A stretch of DNA of 64,000 nt from Brachionus manjavacas. Its lineage: Eukaryota > Rotifera > Eurotatoria > Ploima > Brachionidae. The position numbers and the translations under genes were made by a program. The stretch is taken from the NCBI GenBank assembly GCA_019054805.1, contig JAHQIY010000003.1:1984001-2048000 (forward strand), written 5' to 3'. The notes beneath the pieces are model-generated. The model had not been told where the DNA came from and did no database searches. It saw nothing but the letters and a program-made list of their open reading frames with translations. This document shows positions 11,626-23,604 of this stretch, in pieces (the stretch's first letter is position 1; the number at the start of each line of letters is the position of its first letter).

Positions 11626-13711
11626 GTCATGTGATGACGCTTCAATGTTATCGAGATTTCGGCTCTTTTTTGGGTTTTTCAATTCAAAATTTGATTATCC
11701 AATTTTTTAGATTAATTTTTCCACAAAATAAAAATTTTGTAATTTTACGAAAAATTACGTAAAGAATTATTTTTTGAGGTAAAAAATCGTAAATAAAGTA
11801 AAACAATGTAAAAATTCCCTAAAGTCTTATTTGTTAAATTTATCTATTAATTATTCTTTTAAAAATGAATCAAAAGTTTGAATAATCTCCGTTTCTTTGT
11901 ATAACAACCATTAGTACCTTTTCAATCAAATTTACTTAATAAAAACTCAGTCTTTTATAAGATTCATAGCTTTTTAAAACAACAATGAAATTAGATCTTT
12001 ATAAAAACATATTAGCTGAGTATTTTTTGAATTTGTCTATGAAAAATATGACAGCGTTTTAAAATAGCATCAGAATAACGACCCAAAACCCAATTCAAAT
12101 TTTTGTAGAATTATTCTTGAAAAATTTTATTAACTGGGTATAAAATATTTTTATAAATTAAATTTTTTATTTTTTATATATTGAAAATTTACACAAATAA
12201 GACCTCCACCGAAATTATCAAAACTTTCAATTTTTTTAATTAAATAGTTTGAGGGTAACCTCAGGCTGTGGAGAATGGGCACTGCCCTTTTTTTCAGTCT
12301 AACGATTTTATACAAAAAGAAATTAAATAGAAGTAAATTGCGAGTAAATTAGACAAAAATAAAAAAAATTAAGAAAGATAAAAAATAAAAAAAAAAAAAT
12401 TAAATTTCTTATTCCTTCTTAGAACATGTTCCTGACTTTAATGAAGTTGAAATACAAAGATTTAAACTTTGTTTCTATTTGAGGACTTGATTCAAATTCA
12501 TTTAGTTCTTCTATTAATTGATTGTGGTTTAGCCTTTTTTTAAATAATTTCTGATTAATTGTTCAGTCCGTGTTGAGATCATTTCTAATTGGAACTTTTT
12601 ATGAATCTCAAATATTCTTGTTTAAAGGGAAAAAATTTATGTGTCGAAGAATATTGTTCTGGATTACTTGTAGATCCGATATAATTCTTTGCGTAGAACA
12701 GGACAGAGGGATAAACAAATAACCCATTAATGATCTAATGAAACTCTTAAACACTATGATGCATAATTTGGTCGAGTTTGTTAATCTTAAGCCCTTTATC
12801 CTTCGAAGCATTTTTATTTTGGTGTTAATCCTCTTGCCAAGATTCTCGTATAATTTCTTGAAATTCAATTTTGGGTCAAGTTCGATGCCTAAGAACGTTG
12901 GAAATGGCTCCATTGGAATAGCGCTGTAGCCTGATTTGAGTTTTAATCTATATTTTGTTTCATAGCCAGTACGGTAACCAGAAGTTGTAAAGACACAATA
13001 GTTGGTCTTGTCTGAGTTAATTTTTAAACCCCATTCTATTCAAAATTGAGTGATTTGTTTAATCCCGGTGTTCAAGTTTATTTCAATTTGTTTTAGAGAT
13101 TTGTTGGTAAACCAAATACACAGATCGTCAGCGTAGAGGGCAATTTTTAGTTTTTTTGGGATCATGTTTACAATGTCACTAAAAAAGAGTAAAAAATGTG
13201 TAGGCGATAGCAGCTCCCTTGTCAAAACCAAAACCATTACCAAAACTAAATCCAATTGTAAAGGTCTGGATTGATTTAAAGGATTAAATAAGAAAAAAAA
13301 AAATTTAAAACCGAAGAAGATGCAGTAAAAACAATATTTGAATTTCAAGAAACTTTGAGGAAAAATTTTATTTAAAAAATAAATAAGTTAATATTTATTG
13401 AATAAATTTAATTGAAAAGGTACTAATGGTTGTTATACAAAGAAACGGAGATTATTCAAACTTTTGATTCATTTTTAAAAGAATAATTAATAGATAAATT
13501 TAACAAATAAGACTTTAGGGAATTTTTACATTGTTTTACTTTGTTTTCGATTTTTTACCTCAAAAAATAATTCTTTACGTAATTTTTCGTAAAATTAAAA
13601 AAATTTTTATTTTGTGGAAAAATTAATCTAAAAAATTGGATAATCAAATTTGAATTGAAAAACCCAAAAAAGAGCCGAAATCTCGATAATATTGAAGCGT
13701 CATCACATGAC
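11626..13711. mobile_element. Long-TIR DNA transposon (~315-bp TIRs) holding a LINE fragment
   Basis: Positions 11626-11945 and 13711-13397 are inverted copies with only scattered differences. Both ends begin GTCATGTGATGACGC, then share ATCGAGATTTCGGCTC and, at the inner end, GAGATTATTCAAACTTTTG and GGTACTAATGGTTG (or complements). No host ORF is left; a LINE fragment occupies the middle. I see no target-site duplication, so the superfamily is open. A CATG-starting TIR is reminiscent of P-type elements, which is only a hint. A partial, more decayed copy of the inner TIR lies at ~42400-42600. Confidence 0.8.
12240..13330 (-). pseudogene. LINE RT and C-terminal fragment inside the long-TIR element
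   Basis: On the minus strand, ~13200-13040 reads DIVNMIPKKLKIALYADDLC (the RT catalytic YADD) and then IEWGLKINSDKTNYCVF in the next frame. From 12913 the frame reads FPTFLGIELDPKLNFKKLYE and LCIIVFKSFIRSLMGYLFIP. These are the palm and thumb/C-terminal blocks of a Jockey-type LINE. The 3' UTR seems to end near 12240, with a small GC hairpin (GGGCAGTGCCC on the minus strand). The copy is 5'-truncated upstream of YADD and carries several stops. It inserted between the two long TIRs and probably replaced or split the original interior. Confidence 0.8.
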
Positions 13712-14387
13712 TAATACTCTGTGTGTTCTTGGTGACTAACATTAAAACCAAAAATAGTGATAAAATTAATCACATTTATTTTAGTTTTCGTCAAAATAAT
13801 AAAAACATAAATTCCGAATAAGCTTATCAATTAGTAAAATAAAAAATCTCTTTCTTAATTAAAAAGCAAAAAATAAAATATATCATTAATTTAAAAGAAT
13901 TACAATCAATTTTTAAATCTACCAAATTTTCAAATTTTAGTTTATAAAAGATAGCTGTTTTTGCAAAGATTGTTAAATAAATTTTAACCCTATTTTAATT
14001 GAAAATTGCACAAATGTTAAGTTTTTTTTTAAATATTTTTTAAATAAATACTGGCAACTAGAAGTTTAAGACTAAATTTTTTATTTTCAAAATGATCTAA
14101 TCAAGTTTTAATTATGAAATAAATTGTTAATTCTTAATTGCGAGGAAAGAGTGATCGCGTGACGAGATAGTAAGCAGAAACGAACACGTAGAAAATCAAT
14201 TGATTTATCAGATAATCCATTGCGTCACTTTTGATAGACATAAACACTTACAATTTTAAATAAAAGAATTATTTAAATACTAAAAAATTTTAAGTTTCTA
14301 TTTATTTTTATTATTTTTTTCACGCAAATTAAAAAGAAAAAAAGAAAAAAAAAGTATAAAGTTTTTGAGGTTGTCACTAAAAAGCGG
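13712..14387. other. AT-rich intergenic DNA
   Basis: No gene or family match seen. It separates the long-TIR element from the MULE. Confidence 0.6.
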
Positions 14388-16235
14388 AAAACGGAATTTC
14401 CGCGACCCATTTTCCGCAACTTTTTCTATCGAAATTCCGTAAAAAAGAAGACTAAAAAGCGGAAATTCCGTGTTTAAGGGACTTTTTAATAATTTACGGA
14501 AAACTTGACAAAAAGCGGAAAAGATTTTACGAAATCAATTTAATTAAAAAATTGTATCATTTATATAATAAAAAGCCTAAAATAATTTACATAAATATCA
14601 AAGACGATTTAATTTATACAAAAAAAATAAAAAAAGGAAAATACATGTATATGAGTTTAATAAAATATGAAAATAAAAGCTGAAAATTAATTTCAAACCA
14701 AATTTTACGAAGATCAAACACATACTGGAGTAATTGAAACCCCAAGATGTAGCAGTTAATGACTAAATTGTATATATGAAAAAAGATAATAAAATTTTAG
14801 GGGACTTGATAATTTTTTGGACCCAGGATCCGAAAAAAAAACGAGACTATTGTGACATGTTTAAGTGGAAAAACAATGGAGGGAAAAAACCATTTCCTGT
14901 TGATAATTCTGTTTTTTACAAAAGCTATTTTCATTTACAAGAAGAAGATGGTACCAAAAATAAAAATGTGATCAAAGATGTTTATCTTTTAGTTAATAAA
15001 GAAATTCCAGTACTTATTCATTATTTGGATAAAACTAAAGATGGTAATTGTTAAAATTGAATACAAAACAGGACCACATGGTAACATAAAAAATAAAATC
15101 AACGCACCTAGCTTTCAAAGAACACTACCTAAATTTTATAGTCTAAATCTAAATCATCTAATTATTTAGGCTGTTAACAAATTAAAAAGATTCTCTTTTG
15201 ATGAGTTAGCAAACATTCATTTAATGCATATATCATTAGGATTTCCCAATTTAATCGTTACTGCACCTGATATACGTATCGTTGGAATTGATGACGAGCT
15301 TTTAAAAGAGACAAAAAAACTCTAGCAGCATTTAACAAAGATAACAGAGTTTGCTTTCAATACGATACCACATTTAATTTGACTGGCTATTATGTGTCTG
15401 TACTCGTTTTTATTCATCCGATATTAGTGTTGAGTAATAAAGAAAAGTCACCTGCCATACCCTTAGCTTATTTTTTTCATGAAAAAAAATTTGAGAAGAC
15501 TCACAATTAGTTCTGTAGATATATACAAGATATTTTGCCTGAAATTGAGGAAATTGGGTTTGTTGTAACAGATTGCGAAGATGGCTTTCGTAATGCAATT
15601 CGGCATCATTTACCAAATATACCACTATTTCGATGTTGGAATCATTTTTGGAAGTCTTTGGAACGCTGGGTTGTAAGTAATAAACGTATGTCTAGTGATG
15701 ATGTTAGCTTCTATTGTGATTCGGTAAGAGAGTTAATTTTACAACCAACCGAGCTACTTTATGATAGACAATTGAAAAATAAAATAATGTAAAATAATGG
15801 GTTTGCTAATAGTTCAGGAAATACCAAACCTGGCTGGAAAACCGATTTTAACGATTACTTTATTTTGAATATATCGAAAGATGTTAAAAATTTAGCAGCA
15901 TATGCTGCCAAACAAATTGCTAAACGCTTATTTAACAATTTTACCGGACTAACAACAAATCAATCCGAAGGTCTCAATAATCAATAATTATAATAACATA
16001 AACTATTTTCTTTACTTTAGACATTTATATAACAAATTTATTATAAAATCTTTAACACCAATTTACATCTTTTTTTTAATTAAATGGATTTCGTAAAATC
16101 TTTTCCGCTTTTTGTCAAGTTTTCCGTAAATTATTAAAAAGTCCCTTAAACACGGAATTTCCGCTTTTTAGTCTTATTTTTTACGGAATTTCGATAGAAA
16201 AAGTTGCGGAAAATGGGTCGCGGAAATTCCGTTTT
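14388..16235. mobile_element. MULE with ~160-bp terminal inverted repeats
   Basis: Positions 14388-14550 and 16235-16075 are near-perfect inverted copies. They are rich in GCGGAAA/TTTCCGC words (GGAATTTCCGCGACCC at the outer end, AAAAAGCGGAAAAGATTTTA inside). The extra AAAAAGCGG just outside 14388 suggests that the right end has lost a few bases. Between the TIRs lies a transposase with D, D and E motifs of the Mutator type. No 8-10-bp target duplication is visible at these ends. Size (~1.85 kb), TIR style and transposase content agree with a recently dead autonomous element. Confidence 0.85.
14776..15987 (+). pseudogene. MULE transposase, frameshifted, DDE motifs still readable
   Basis: ORF pieces follow one another in three frames. 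14776-15054 is an N-terminal domain (KKKRDYCDMFKWKNNGGKK). ~15170-15330 is a helical region (NKLKRFSFDELANIHLMHIS). ~15355-15480 is the first catalytic block (VCFQYDTTFNLTGYYVSVLV). 15535-15792 is the second block (GFVVTDCEDGFRNAIRHHLP, then FRCWNHFWKSLERWV). ~15840-15985 reaches the third acidic block (GLTTNQSEGLNN). So D, D and E positions typical of MULE transposases are all present, but at least three frameshifts or stops (for example after DGNC, before NKLKR and near 15508) kill it. It is a different subfamily from the FLYWCH/SWIM MULEs at 2.3 and 44 kb, as I see no SWIM finger. Confidence 0.75.
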
Positions 16236-16759
16236 TAATTAAATTTTTTAGAAAAGAATACCAAGCTCTGCAAAAACTCTGCTTTTTTCTGTAAAATGCA
16301 CGCCATCAAAAAATATATGATTAATATATGCAGTTATACCAATCAATGACGTAATTATTATTATTTATTTTTTTTTATCTGTGCGTTAATAAGTAATGAG
16401 TTCACTGGATAAGCCGAATAAATATGACCCAAAATAAATTCCTTTTTCTTCGTCTTTATTTAGTTCCCTATTTTTTGATATCAAAGTTCGAATAAATTTC
16501 ATCATTTTTTTCTCTTTACTTATTTATCTTTTCCAAATGGGTCCGCTTGAAAGTAGATTTTTCGTCGTCTATTTAATAAATTCGTACCTTGTTTGATTAA
16601 AGTTCACGAAATTCAAAACTTTAGTTCTATCTGAATTTCACATTTTTGACTCAAAATTCGTAATCTTCGCCCTCAAAAACCCTAAAAAAAATTCTTTTTG
16701 AAGGGGGCAAAAAAAAAAAATTTTTACACCCATATAATCAATCTCGTGTTAGTAACCTT

Positions 16760-18200
16760 GGAGTTTTCATCCAAAAAAAATTTATTGAAGAGGAAGAAGA
16801 TGAAGATGATCATATGTAAAAAGACTTTGAACCCGATATAAATAATTATTACCATGATTTTTTTACTTCATCCGAATCTGAAGAATCCTATAGAAGGTCT
16901 TAGGTATTATTTAAAACAGCATATTAGAGCAAGAACAAATCAGACATTTCCAAGAATGATGGAGCTTTTAGCCGAATCAAAGAAAAGTACTTGGGTTCTG
17001 AGCTTTCAAATAAATTAATCGACGATTTGGCGGGATTTGGTAGATTACAATAGTGGTGCGACATATGGTCAAATCCTAAAAGCATATTTTTCAGGAAAAT
17101 CGAAAAAACAGTAGTTGAGCACCTAAAAATATCGAATTCTTTAGTTAAATCTAAAAATTTTAATTAAATAATTCAATTTTGACAAATTTGTAAATTATCA
17201 CATGATTGAAAAGATTTTTTAAGAAAAATAAAATATAAAAGCATAGAATTGTTCAGTATTTTGTCTAGATTTAAAAAAAAAAAAAAAATCGGGTCATAAT
17301 TGATCCCTCGGAGGAGATGATATTTTTGTTGTTGAAATAGTTTTTCGAGATTCTATTGTTTCTAAAATAAATATTAAATACTTCGAGCAAGATTTTCGTT
17401 TCGTGTGTGAGATAACAAATATAGACCACAACTTGCTGACTCAAAAGATACATATGAAATTAGTCTTTATAAGAAGATGCTTAAAAAATCAATGGACGAA
17501 AATATTTAAAAAATGTGAAGTTCCGAAATATTCTAGCCGAATATAACCAAAATAATACATGATTTAGATCAATTTGAGTTTCCTGAATTAACAGATGAGT
17601 TTATTCAATCAATTACTTTTGATGTCTATCATTTGAATCAAAGCATCTCATACACACTTGAACATATTAACAAAAACAGGGATTATGTGTTTGAAAGTAT
17701 TGAAAAAATGGATTTCCAGAAATGGAATTAAATAGAATATTATAAATGTTTCATTAATTCGAAATGTCCAGCTCATGTGCATCTCATCTAATTCGTAAAC
17801 TAATGATCTAATGGCAGACTTGTTTTGAGCCACAGTTTTAAGTCAAAGTCACAAAAATTTAAGTCATAGACTTGATTTGATAAATGAATTAAAAACAACT
17901 CTGTCTAATGGTTGGTGAAATGTGTGATCTGATCGAGTGTGAAAAAGAAATTTGTAAATGCTACTATGATATGTATTCTTTTGATGAATATCCTATTTAA
18001 ATAGCAAGATACAAAAGAGTCCGATTAAACAATGATAAATGTGAATTTTGCTCCTTAGAAAATGAAAACAACATTACCTTAGAGTCTGAATCAAACAATT
18101 TAATAATTTAAATGTTCAAACCAAGTAGATCAATCATCTAACAAATTTGTTCAACAAACTTCCAGTAAAGACAGCCTAGAAGAAAATTTTGAATGAAGAA
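16760..18200 (+). pseudogene. Broken coding relics at the outer part of the left arm, perhaps MULE-derived
   Basis: Open pieces in several frames read EEEEDEDDHM, INNYYHDFFTSSESEESYRR, LRYYLKQHIRARTNQTFPRM, DLDQFEFPELTDEFIQSITF and KCEFCSLENENN. The piece with HIRARTNQTFPRMMELLAE resembles the region after the catalytic E in FLYWCH/MULE transposases. An AT-hook tail (20440-20508) beyond the LINE could be the end of the same element. Stops are too frequent for a host gene. The mirror copy is at ~33975-35415 on the minus strand. Confidence 0.35.
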
Positions 18201-20398
18201 GAATACAAATAAATCAATTTTAAGAACAAAACCTCTAAATAAAACAAGCTTAGTAATTACACATTTGGAATTGTTCTCATCTCCCCAGCAAAATCAGCCT
18301 ATAAGGATTTTTCTTTACTCAATTCTCACCAGATATTGTATTACTTAATGAAATAAAAAATTGATTCGAGTAATTCAAACATTTTCTTAGAATTTTATAA
18401 TTAAAAGTCAATAAGTAAACCACGCAATAAGAATGGTGGAGGAGTATCAATTTCAGTAAAGGAAGAAATTTGAGTTTTCCAAGACTTTTCCTATGATGAA
18501 TTTTCTTCTGAATTACTTTGTATCAAGATAAATCCAGGAAAAGATCAATTATACATTTTTATATAATCCACCTAATAAACAAAAAAATCGTTGACAAAAT
18601 ACTAAAAAAATATTCAAACAAATGACTTCAGAGTTAAGAATCAGTTTATAAAATTTTTAGAATCAAAACTGGTCTGATTTTATTAAAAAAATTGGGAAAA
18701 TCCGCTATCAAGTAGATCATTCTGGAAAATAATTAATAATTTTCGATCTAAGAAAGGATCTGGATTAATACCTACTTTAATCTCAAAAAAAATGAACTAA
18801 GAACTGATGAAGAAAAGGCTACCTTTTCTGGTAAATTTCTTCAAAAAACTTCAATTAGTTTCAATTAGTCCGAATAATTATCTAATTAATCCCCAAAAAG
18901 ATAGAGAAATAATTGATTATAATCTTGAGTTTTTTAATAAGTAAGATCAATTTAAATTTGACAAGCCTGTTAGCACTAAAGAGATTATATCAGCGATAAA
19001 TAGGTTAAAAGAGGAAGCAGCTTCAGGACCAGACCAAATTCATAACCTTATGTTTAAAAAATTTAGGGCAAAATATTCTTAAAGACATAATGCATCTTTT
19101 AATTTAAGTCTAAGAGAAGGTAAAATACCGAGTGCATGGAAATCTGCTAACATTACCATGATACCTAAAAAGTCAATTTTAACACAAGACCCAGCTAACT
19201 ACCGACCAATCATTATAACAAAGCTTTTAGAACGTATCGTCTACTCAAGATTATTTAGTTATTTAAAACAAAAAACATAACTAATTCAGGAACAATCAGG
19301 TTTTAGAAAAAATTGACGAACCGCTGATAATCTCTTCTTCTTAATTTAAAAAATTTGTTCCCAAGAAGAAAGGTTGTTCCCTATTTTTTGATATCTCCAA
19401 AGCGTTTGCTAAGGCTTGGCATGTTAGTCTTATTTATAAACTAATAAATAAGAACCTTCCTTCTTACCTAATACATTGGATTAATTCGTTTTTAGACTCA
19501 AGATCATTTAAACTAAATTTAAATGGTCACATAAGTGATGAATACCATATTACTGCAGGTGTTCCTCAAGGCTCGGTAATTAGTCCATTACTTTTTAGTA
19601 TTTTTATCAGTGATTTTTCTAAAAGAAATAAAAAAAATAGTGAATACTCTCTTCGTTTTGCTGATGACTTGGTCACAATTTATATTTCTAGAAAAAAAGG
19701 GAATCTAGAAAATAAGATAAACAAATACTTAAACGAACTAGAAAAATGGCTCTTCAAGTGGATGATGAAAATATCTGTTGAAAAGTCTTGCTTCATTGTC
19801 TTCACTAAATATAATAAGAAAAATATTGACTAAAAATTAAAAATATATGAAAATAAAATTGAGAGTCAAAAGGAAATCAAGTTTTTAGGTATAAAATTTG
19901 ATTCAAAATTAACCTTTACCCCAATGGTTGATGAAATTAAACAGCGTTGTAGTTCACGGTTGAACTAAGTAAAAGTATTGTCGAACAAAAAGTGGGGTCT
20001 TAATTATTGCACACTAGGAAACCTATATAAATCTTTAATCGGATCTATAATTGATTACCCTTTTCCGTGTCTAAATTCATTTTCGGAGACAAACATTAAA
20101 AAATTCAAGTCTTACAAAACTCAGAAGTTCGTTTTATATTTAAACTAAAATATGATACTCCTTCCAATATTTTGCATCATGAGGATTTTAATAAACTTGA
20201 ATTCTTAACGGTCTCGAATCGACTTTTTGAATTGAGCGAAAGATATGTGGCGGGAGAACTGCGTCATTCTGTTCCATTGGTTGTCAAGCTGGTTGATGAA
20301 TATAAAGCGGGTTTTGAAACAAGGTATATTGAATACCCAACTCCTTATTTATTTTTTTTTTTTTAATCTGAAGCTTTAAATAAATAAATAAATAATAA
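18200..20398 (+). pseudogene. LINE (Jockey/I-like) with EN and RT relics, left arm
   Basis: An endonuclease relic (KPRNKNGGGVSISVKEEI, ~18415-18470) is followed by the linker (NPLSSRSFWKIINNF, ~18700) and the RT blocks: AASGPDQIHN (~19020), KIPSAWKSANITMIPKKS (~19120), NYRPIIITKLLERIVYSRLF (~19200), AGVPQGSVISPLLFSIFI in pieces (~19560), and FADDLVTIYISRKKGNLENK (~19660). The C-terminal region runs KKWGLNYCTLGNLYKSL to LKYDTPSNILHHEDFNKLEF. It ends in AAATA repeats at ~20398. Stops and frameshifts are scattered throughout. It belongs to the same family as the copies at 1-780, 53.3-55.1 kb and 62.9 kb. It was already broken before the arms duplicated, because both arms share the defects. Confidence 0.9.
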
Positions 20399-20434
20399 TA
20401 TTAAATCGGAAGAAGAAACCAGTTCAAATACAGC

Positions 20435-20510
20435 AGTATAACTCAAACACCAGCTGTTGAAACTCAAGCTAAAAAAAGAGGAAGGCCAAAAAAAATTTGC
20501 CTTGAATAAT
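20435..20510 (+). pseudogene. AT-hook C-terminal tail of a MULE-type transposase, left arm
   Basis: After the LINE tail the plus strand reads TPAVETQAKKRGRPKKICLE followed by a stop. K-K-R-G-R-P-K-K is an AT-hook. Similar tails (RGRPVG, RGRPRKNP, KRGRKPK) end the MULE relics at 3.5, 45.5 and 57.6 kb. The LINE 3' end lies immediately upstream, which suggests that it inserted near the end of this older element. The mirror copy is at ~31667-31742. Confidence 0.6.
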
Positions 20511-20935
20511 ACTCTTCTATTTGTTTTTTTTCTTTATTTTTTCATTTTCGATAATGTACTAGATAAATTGAATTAGACATTAAATGAAATTTTCTTGGTA
20601 TTTTTTTTGTGTATTTTATTTAATTAAATTAGACACTGAATAAAAAGTAATCCAATCCTAAACTCATGTTAAAAAAAATGAATCAGCATTAGTATTATTT
20701 TAGAAAATAATGTTGTCATTGGGATCATCATTTAAAAGATTTTAAAAATAAAGCATAAGTGTAAGTATTTTGAAGTAAATAAAATATTTTGGTTTTGAAA
20801 TTATTGAGTATATGAATTGAACATTTGATTTACATCATCAACCGTCAACTAAAAAATAAAAGTGACTTGATCTTTTGAAAGACAACTGAAAAATACAAAA
20901 CAAATGAATTTAATTTGTTGCCCTTCTTTGCACCC
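20511..20935. other. AT-rich spacer within the left arm
   Basis: No gene was seen. The right-arm mirror is ~31240-31665. Confidence 0.5.
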
Positions 20936-21243
20936 TTTCCAATTTAAAATGTCAGACTTTGTTGCAGGACTCCACATACTCACATCGTATTCAAGTTGTG
21001 GTCTTACGAGACCAGTGTATGCGTAACATCATCTAGTCATAAAAATGAGTTCTTGGTTTGTCCAAGAACCCTATTTGCTTTCGCCGCTGCCGCCCTGCAT
21101 TGCTTGTTCCATTTGAGGTCATTAGAAACAAAAACACCCAGATCTTTTTCGACCAGTGTTTCTATTAACGTAACATTTTTTCCTTTACAATTTACACATC
21201 TTTTTTTATCTGATAAAGCTTTAGCTCGGCATAGATAAAACAA
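20936..21243 (-). pseudogene. CR1/RTE-like LINE C-terminal fragment, left arm
   Basis: The minus strand reads KNVTLIETLVEKDLGVFVSN, DLKWNKQCRAAAAKANRVLG, QTKNSFL, then in another frame QLEYDVSMWSPATKSDI. This is the segment just after the RT domain in CR1-type LINEs. It is truncated on both sides. On the opposite strand the first ~45 nt (21208-21255) resemble the LINE 3'-tail motif (AAAGCTTTAGCTCGG...AACAAATAAATAA), so a tiny tail insertion seems to abut it. Confidence 0.75.
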
Positions 21244-21368
21244 ATAAATAATAAAAAATAATAGTTGACTTGTATATTTTGGGTGAATTTTGGATAAAAA
21301 TCAAAAATATGTTCTTGAATGGTCAATGAGTAAAAATTAAAAATACATACTAATTGAATATGTTATAC

Positions 21369-21998
21369 TAGGGCTGCAATCTTTACTTTACTTTACAAAT
21401 AAAGTAAAGCAACCGTATTTACTCACTTTACTTTTTAAAATAAATCTATTTTATGAAAATAGGTTATAAACCTTCGAATTATTAGTGAAATATTAGTTTT
21501 CAGAAAAAGTAAATAAAGTAAAGCATTTACTTTACTTTACTTGTAAAAAGTAAAGTTTTGAAAAAAATATTTACTTTTACGGAAACTCATTTTTTGGATT
21601 CAGAATTGAAAAAAAATACTAATAACATTTACTTTACTTAACTTTACCTGTACTTTACTAGGGTAAAGTGAAAGATTTAACCAAATTTGCATATTTCAGT
21701 TGTTAGATATATTTTTATTCATTTTTAATTCTCCTAAAATCAAGCAGGATTAGAATCAATAAAAGCTGTTGATAAAAACAAACAAAAATATTATTAATAA
21801 ATTCGTTTTCAAATTTTATTTTTTAAGAAACTCGATTCAAGAATAAGAAGAACAAATTTGACTTTTTATTACATTTTATTCATAACATTTTAATTTTCTT
21901 TGTCATGGAATATTAAATAAAAAATGAACAAAGAAAATTAAAATGTTGCTTTACTTTATTTTTAAAGTAAAGAAAAAGTAAAGTAAAGATGGGATACC
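21369..21998. mobile_element. MITE rich in AAGTAAAG words, 10-bp target duplication, left arm
   Basis: The 630-bp element is flanked on both sides by the perfect 10-bp direct repeat TATGTTATAC (21359-21368 and 21999-22008). Its ends are inverted copies around ATCTTTACTTTACTTT. The body is full of alternating CTTTACTTTA and TAAAGTAAAG words that can pair with each other. It has no ORF. A 9-10-bp duplication is typical of MULEs, so I infer a MULE-mobilised MITE. The mirror copy is 30179-30806 with TSDs at 30169-30178 and 30807-30816. Confidence 0.85.
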
Positions 21999-22090
21999 TA
22001 TGTTATACGCATGAGTTTTTTGATACGCATACAGACTAATTTTTTGGTACACGACTAGGAGGAACATTATTTTTCTCAAAAATATATTAA

Positions 22091-22333
22091 TTGTACCCAA
22101 AATTAAAAATGAGAACCAAAAAAGTAATCTGTCTTTTCGACGATGATGAGGATGTCAATTGCACAAGAATTTCGGATGATGAGGAAGAGAAAAAGGACGA
22201 GGAAGAGCTAGATTTTAGATTAAATTTATCTGATTCTTCTGAGTTAGATGAAGACGAAAATATTGGTCAATATCCAATGGTCAATTTTTCTGAATTTTCC
22301 AAATTAATGTTTAACATACAAAGCAGAAACTAG
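22091..22333 (+). CDS. Unrecognised acidic ORF, left arm
   Basis: The 80-codon frame starts MYPKLKMRTKKVICLFDDDE and has a long Asp/Glu stretch (DDEEEKKDEEELDFRLNLSD), then QYPMVNFSEFSKLMFNI. After its stop another frame stays open (LVPQQNEYLVWLFKYDLQEA) to ~22420, so one frameshift could restore ~110 codons. Basic start, acidic middle and aromatic end resemble the N-terminal leader of some transposases, but no domain is visible. The right-arm copy (29845-30087) has the same protein. It could be a small gene or a transposon relic. Confidence 0.3.
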   Translation: MYPKLKMRTKKVICLFDDDEDVNCTRISDDEEEKKDEEELDFRLNLSDSSELDEDENIGQYPMVNFSEFSKLMFNIQSRN

Positions 22334-22429
22334 TGCCACAGCAAAATGAATATTTAGTATGGTTGTTTAAATACGATCTTCAAGAAGCTGTCTTTAAGAT
22401 GATTTATTTTAACAATTAATGTTCTAAAG

Positions 22430-23600
22430 AGTAATTTCAAATTTTTTTTTTTTAAATAAAAATTAGATTTTTGAATGGGACTCATTTATTTTCTTAATGT
22501 AAATTTTAAAATTAAAAAGAATATAAAGTACAAAAAATAATTAAGTGCTTTTTTGGGTCAGCATTTTCGTTATTAAAAAAGCTCTAAGAATCACGAACAA
22601 ACAGAGTACACTTCACCATTGCCAACATTAAAAAATCAGATTTTATGTTTTTTCAAAAAAAAATTTAACTTTTTAAAAAATGATAATACACAACCAAAAG
22701 ATTTAAATGTTTTTTTTTTAATTAATCTAATTGATTTGATTGTGAATTAAAAAAAATTGAAGAAAACAATTTTGATTTAGTTTTTTATTTCATTTTTTAA
22801 TAAGATTTAATATTAAAACAATTGCGCATGTAACGATGTCAAATCATCTAAATTTAATAATGATCAAAATAGTTGCATGATTAAACGATTTTAGGAAAAG
22901 TGATAGCGAAAGATATTTTGATTTATTAACTAACAATTAATTAAGTTGGGCGTTTGATTCAAACATATTGCTAAGGAAGAAAAAATAAAAATAATTTACA
23001 TCTTTTCTAAAGAATAAAAAAAAATCACCTTATTTTTAAGCACTAATTTATAAATTGGTAAAGAAACCCTTGTTTTCATATTAATTAAAATTATTGATAT
23101 AAATTCTAAACTCCAGCCGACTTTTTCCTAAAAATAGCTCTCAATTCATAAAAATTAATTTTCAAAAATTTGAATACTTATTTCAATTCAAATTTAATTC
23201 TAAAATTTCAATTTAATTATACCACAATTATTTTATTTTCACTTTATCATTTATTCATTTTCTTCAATCGACTTTAAATGGCAAAAAGATCGAACTATGT
23301 TTCCATCTAATCCTTCAAGGCTCGGACAAATTCTTTTTTTTAAATAAATTAAAAATAATCAAAACAAAAATTTGAAAATTTTCTTTAAAAAACATTTTCT
23401 TAAAAGCATTTTATTTAAAAATCTATAGCTTTGACTCATTACTAAGCTGTAAGCCAAGGGAAAAGAACTTACCAGCTAAAAGCTTGTTTGCACAAGGCCG
23501 TACTAATTTAAGATCGGAAGATGGCGCACATGAGAGGCCGTGTGAAAATTTTTCATTTTCAATGATTTTGGTTATCAATATTTATTCTGTTGTTTTTAAT
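22430..23600. other. AT-rich spacer between acidic ORF and neuropeptide gene, left arm
   Basis: No ORF or repeat family was recognised. Positions 23460-23560 are unusually GC-balanced (GCTAAAAGCTTGTTTGCACA, GGCGCACATGAGAGGCCGTG) and may hold upstream regulatory sequence. The mirror lies at ~28580-29750. Confidence 0.45.
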
Positions 23601-23604
23601 TTAT

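Noticed and set aside
18805..18830. Hammerhead ribozyme core (CTGATGA word)
   Set aside because: It is a lone CTGATGA word within a LINE coding relic, without the matching GAAA box and stems.
20996..21238. 80-codon plus-strand ORF (and its mirror at 31179-30937)
   Set aside because: It is the antisense shadow of the CR1-type C-terminal fragment, which has clear family blocks on the other strand.
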